Below are positions 62,121-64,000 of a stretch of 64,000 nucleotides of DNA, piece after piece; the stretch's first letter is position 1; each line of letters begins with the position of its first letter. Origin of the DNA: Nocardia flavorosea NBRC 108225 (GTDB lineage: Bacteria; Actinomycetota; Actinomycetes; Mycobacteriales; Mycobacteriaceae); NCBI RefSeq assembly GCF_001613385.1, contig NZ_BDCG01000002.1, positions 666,312 to 730,311 on the forward strand, written 5' to 3'. The notes below the pieces were generated by a model. The model did no database searches. It was not told the DNA's origin and worked only from the letters and a program-made list of their open reading frames with translations. Position numbers and translations under genes: made by a program.

Positions 62121-63290
62121 TCAGATCCGCTCGTAGATGGTCGCGTTGGCGGTCCCGCCACCCTCACACATGGTCTGCAGGCCGTACCGCTTGCCCGTCC
62201 GGACCAGGTAGTGGATCAGCGTGGTCGCCAGTCGGGCACCGGAGCAGCCGAGCGGATGCCCCAGGGCGATGGCGCCGCCCAGCGGATTGAGTTTCGCGTC
62301 GTCGGCACCGGTTTCGATCCGCCAGGCCAGCGGTACCGGAGCGAATGCCTCGTTGACCTCGAAGGCGTCGATATCGTCGATGCTCAGCCCGGATTTGCGC
62401 AGGGCCAGGGCGGTCGCCGGGATCGGGCCGGTGAGCATTTTGACCGGATCGTCGCCGGTCACCACTGCGGTGTGCACCCGGGCCAGGGGCTTCAGGCCGA
62501 GCCGGGCGGCATTCTCCGAGGTGGTGATGAGGACCCCGGCGGCGCCGTCGGAGATCTGCGAGGCATTTCCGGCGCTGATCAGCCCGCCGTCCTTGAAGGG
62601 CGTTTTCAGAGTCGCGAGCTTGTCCACGGTGGACCCGCGACGGATCCCCTCGTCCGCTTTCACGGTGGCGGCTCCGGTGGGAACCGCGATGGTCTCGGCG
62701 TCGAAGTCACCGGCGTCCTGTGCCGCAGCGGCGCGTTCATGGGAGCGCACGGAGTACTCGTCCAGTTGGGTGCGGGACAGCTTCCATTCTTCGGCGATCT
62801 TCTCGGCGCCGTATCCCTGGTTGAACATGCCGCCGAAACCGGGATCGGTCAGTTGGTCGGCATACCGGGTCACCGCCGGCCCGCCCATCTGACCGGTGCC
62901 CGGTACGGCGGAGGCGCCCATGGGGATGGCGGACATCATCTCTACGCCGCCCGCCACCACGACATCGGCCTGGCCGGAGACAACGGCGGCGGCAGCGGTG
63001 GAGATGGCCTGCTGCGAGGAGCCGCATTGCCGGTCCATGGTGAAACCGGGGACCGATTCCGGCCAGCCGGCGGCCAGCACCGCCATCCGGCCGATATTGC
63101 CCGACTGCTGGCCCACACTTTGTACGCTGCCCCAGTGCACATCGTCGACGACGGCGGGGTCGATACCGGTTCGCTCGGCGATCGCACTCAGTATCAGCGC
63201 GGACAACTCGACGGCGTGCACCTCGGCGAGGCCACCCCCTCGTTTGCCGATCGGTGTGCGCAGAGCCTCGACGATCACAGCGTCACGCAT
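62121..63290 (-). CDS. Acetyl-CoA acetyltransferase (thiolase II family)
   Basis: This 389-residue thiolase has RDAVIVEALRTPIGKRGGGL as start, MDRQCGSSQQAI (nucleophile Cys), VNEAFAPVPLAWR, GGAIALGHPLGCSGAR (His) and CEGGGTANATIYERI (second Cys; usually CxGGGxG). It should cleave 3-ketoacyl-CoA to acetyl-CoA in the last step of beta-oxidation. ATG 63290 was chosen because AGAGGA lies about 6 bases upstream and it matches the family start; ATG 63317 and 63347 are in-frame alternatives. It heads the operon thiolase-hydratase-SDR. Confidence 0.93.
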   Translation of the reverse strand: MRDAVIVEALRTPIGKRGGGLAEVHAVELSALILSAIAERTGIDPAVVDDVHWGSVQSVGQQSGNIGRMAVLAAGWPESVPGFTMDRQCGSSQQAISTAAAAVVSGQADVVVAGGVEMMSAIPMGASAVPGTGQMGGPAVTRYADQLTDPGFGGMFNQGYGAEKIAEEWKLSRTQLDEYSVRSHERAAAAQDAGDFDAETIAVPTGAATVKADEGIRRGSTVDKLATLKTPFKDGGLISAGNASQISDGAAGVLITTSENAARLGLKPLARVHTAVVTGDDPVKMLTGPIPATALALRKSGLSIDDIDAFEVNEAFAPVPLAWRIETGADDAKLNPLGGAIALGHPLGCSGARLATTLIHYLVRTGKRYGLQTMCEGGGTANATIYERI

Positions 63291-63356
63291 CTGGAAGTCC
63301 TCTCGCGTCAGGTTCATCGCCCGTATCCTTGCTACAGACACACGCACGATACGGGG

Positions 63357-63371
63357 TTATTAACTAAATAA
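63357..63371. promoter_or_regulatory. Palindrome TTATT-AACTA-AATAA upstream of the thiolase operon
   Basis: TTATT (63357-63361) and AATAA (63367-63371) flank AACTA, 67 bases upstream of the thiolase start, within an AT-rich pocket that should contain the promoter. It resembles the AACTA-containing sites at 13407, 20161 and 23731. Confidence 0.45.
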
Positions 63372-63574
63372 TTGCATTCTAACGGACGAGGTGCAACGAC
63401 CCTGCACGGGTCGAGTTACCTGACCCCGGCCAGCGGGTCGACGCTGCCGGGTAGTGGTCGTCGACCTCGGCGCGCCGCAACTCAGCGTTCCCGTTATCCC
63501 GCGACCGAGTGGGGGTCCGGGGTCCCGGCCTCCCACTCTGCTCGATCCGATTCGGCGTCGACACCGGCCGTGTC

Positions 63575-64000
63575 TCACATTCCGCCGGTAAGCATGAGTG
63601 TGTCGCCTGTCAGATAACTGAGGTCGTCCGACATCAATGCGACCACCGCGCGCCCGATATCGCCTTCACAGTCACCGACCCTGCGCAGGGCCAGCGAGTT
63701 CTGCATGGCCTCGAATCGGTCGGGCTGCGTCCGGCTGAAGTCCTCCGACGCAGGCGACATCGCCACGGGCACAACGACGTTCACACGGATCCCGTACCGC
63801 CCCCACTCCCTGGCAGCGACCCGAGACAGTCCACGGATCGCTTCTTTCGCCATCGCGTACGCGCCGAACACGGCGTTCCCCATTACCGCCGTGCTCGAAC
63901 CGAAGTTGACGATCGATCCGCTGCCCGCTTCACGCAGATGCGGAAGCGCTGCCTGCATCATGTAGAGCGTCCCCATCGCGCCGGTATTCCAGCAGAGGTT
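63575..64000 (-). CDS. SDR family oxidoreductase, N-terminal part outside the window
   Basis: The 3' 142 codons of an SDR; the frame stays open through the window edge, where it reads NLCWNTGAMGTLYMMQAALPHL. Visible parts are VNFGSSTAVMG (Ser), AYAMAKEAIRGLSRVAAREW (Tyr-Lys) and GDTLMLTGGM at the end. It resembles the SDR at 19251-20009 in KEAIRGLS and EWGRYGIRVNV. The cofactor motif lies outside the window. Confidence 0.88.
   Translation of the reverse strand, partial: NLCWNTGAMGTLYMMQAALPHLREAGSGSIVNFGSSTAVMGNAVFGAYAMAKEAIRGLSRVAAREWGRYGIRVNVVVPVAMSPASEDFSRTQPDRFEAMQNSLALRRVGDCEGDIGRAVVALMSDDLSYLTGDTLMLTGGM

Overview
The window is high-GC DNA from an actinomycete of the order Mycobacteriales, most likely Nocardia or a close relative. 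The evidence is a GuaB1-type IMPDH-like protein, a paired CNNM/CorC membrane operon, a complete conservon (cvnA-D), a mycofactocin-coupled SDR, and many TetR regulators and SDRs. No rRNA, tRNA, CRISPR array, transposase or prophage gene was seen.

Region 1 (1-10100) looks like ordinary chromosome. It holds guaB1 (5' end cut by the window edge), a three-gene translationally coupled operon (two CNNM/CorC proteins and a possible 3-methyladenine DNA glycosylase family protein), a secreted LVIVD beta-propeller protein, a 33-codon small ORF, an MHYT membrane sensor and a HoxX-like protein. A strong hairpin and a short in-frame coding remnant (10093-10176) mark the edge of this backbone.

Region 2 (10189-28900) is accessory and catabolic. 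An operon of MarR regulator, SDR, NTF2-like protein and luciferase-like (LLM) monooxygenase lies beside a LuxC-like/LuxE-like acid-reductase pair, with a GntR gene divergent from it. Next come a frameshifted TetR gene, a mycofactocin-coupled SDR, another SDR, a CocE/NonD hydrolase, an MFS exporter, and an operon of acyl-CoA synthetase, enoyl-CoA hydratase-like protein, SDR and a second CocE/NonD hydrolase, with a divergent TetR.

Region 3 (28960-36700) contains the conservon (multicomponent GTPase signalling module), then a scarred locus. There an intact epoxide hydrolase sits among remnants of an ABC substrate-binding protein, an SDR and an aldehyde dehydrogenase.

Region 4 (36743-64000) is again catabolic: CitE-like lyase, a GNAT/NDP-forming acyl-CoA synthetase with an apparent gap in its ATP-grasp part, two copies of a two-gene module (PaaK-like adenylating enzyme plus an unrecognised ~230-residue partner), PaaI thioesterase, amidohydrolase, two acyl-CoA dehydrogenase-like proteins, P450 with its ferredoxin, aldehyde dehydrogenase, alpha/beta hydrolase, several SDRs, enoyl-CoA hydratase and thiolase. 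At least four TetR genes are interleaved.

Together the island looks like a set of peripheral routes that hydrolyse, oxidise, activate to CoA thioesters and beta-oxidise one or more unknown esters or carboxylic acids. The least explained parts are the twice-occurring PaaK-like/partner module and the lux-like LLM-LuxC-LuxE group. All functions are read from protein sequence by eye; no database search was run.
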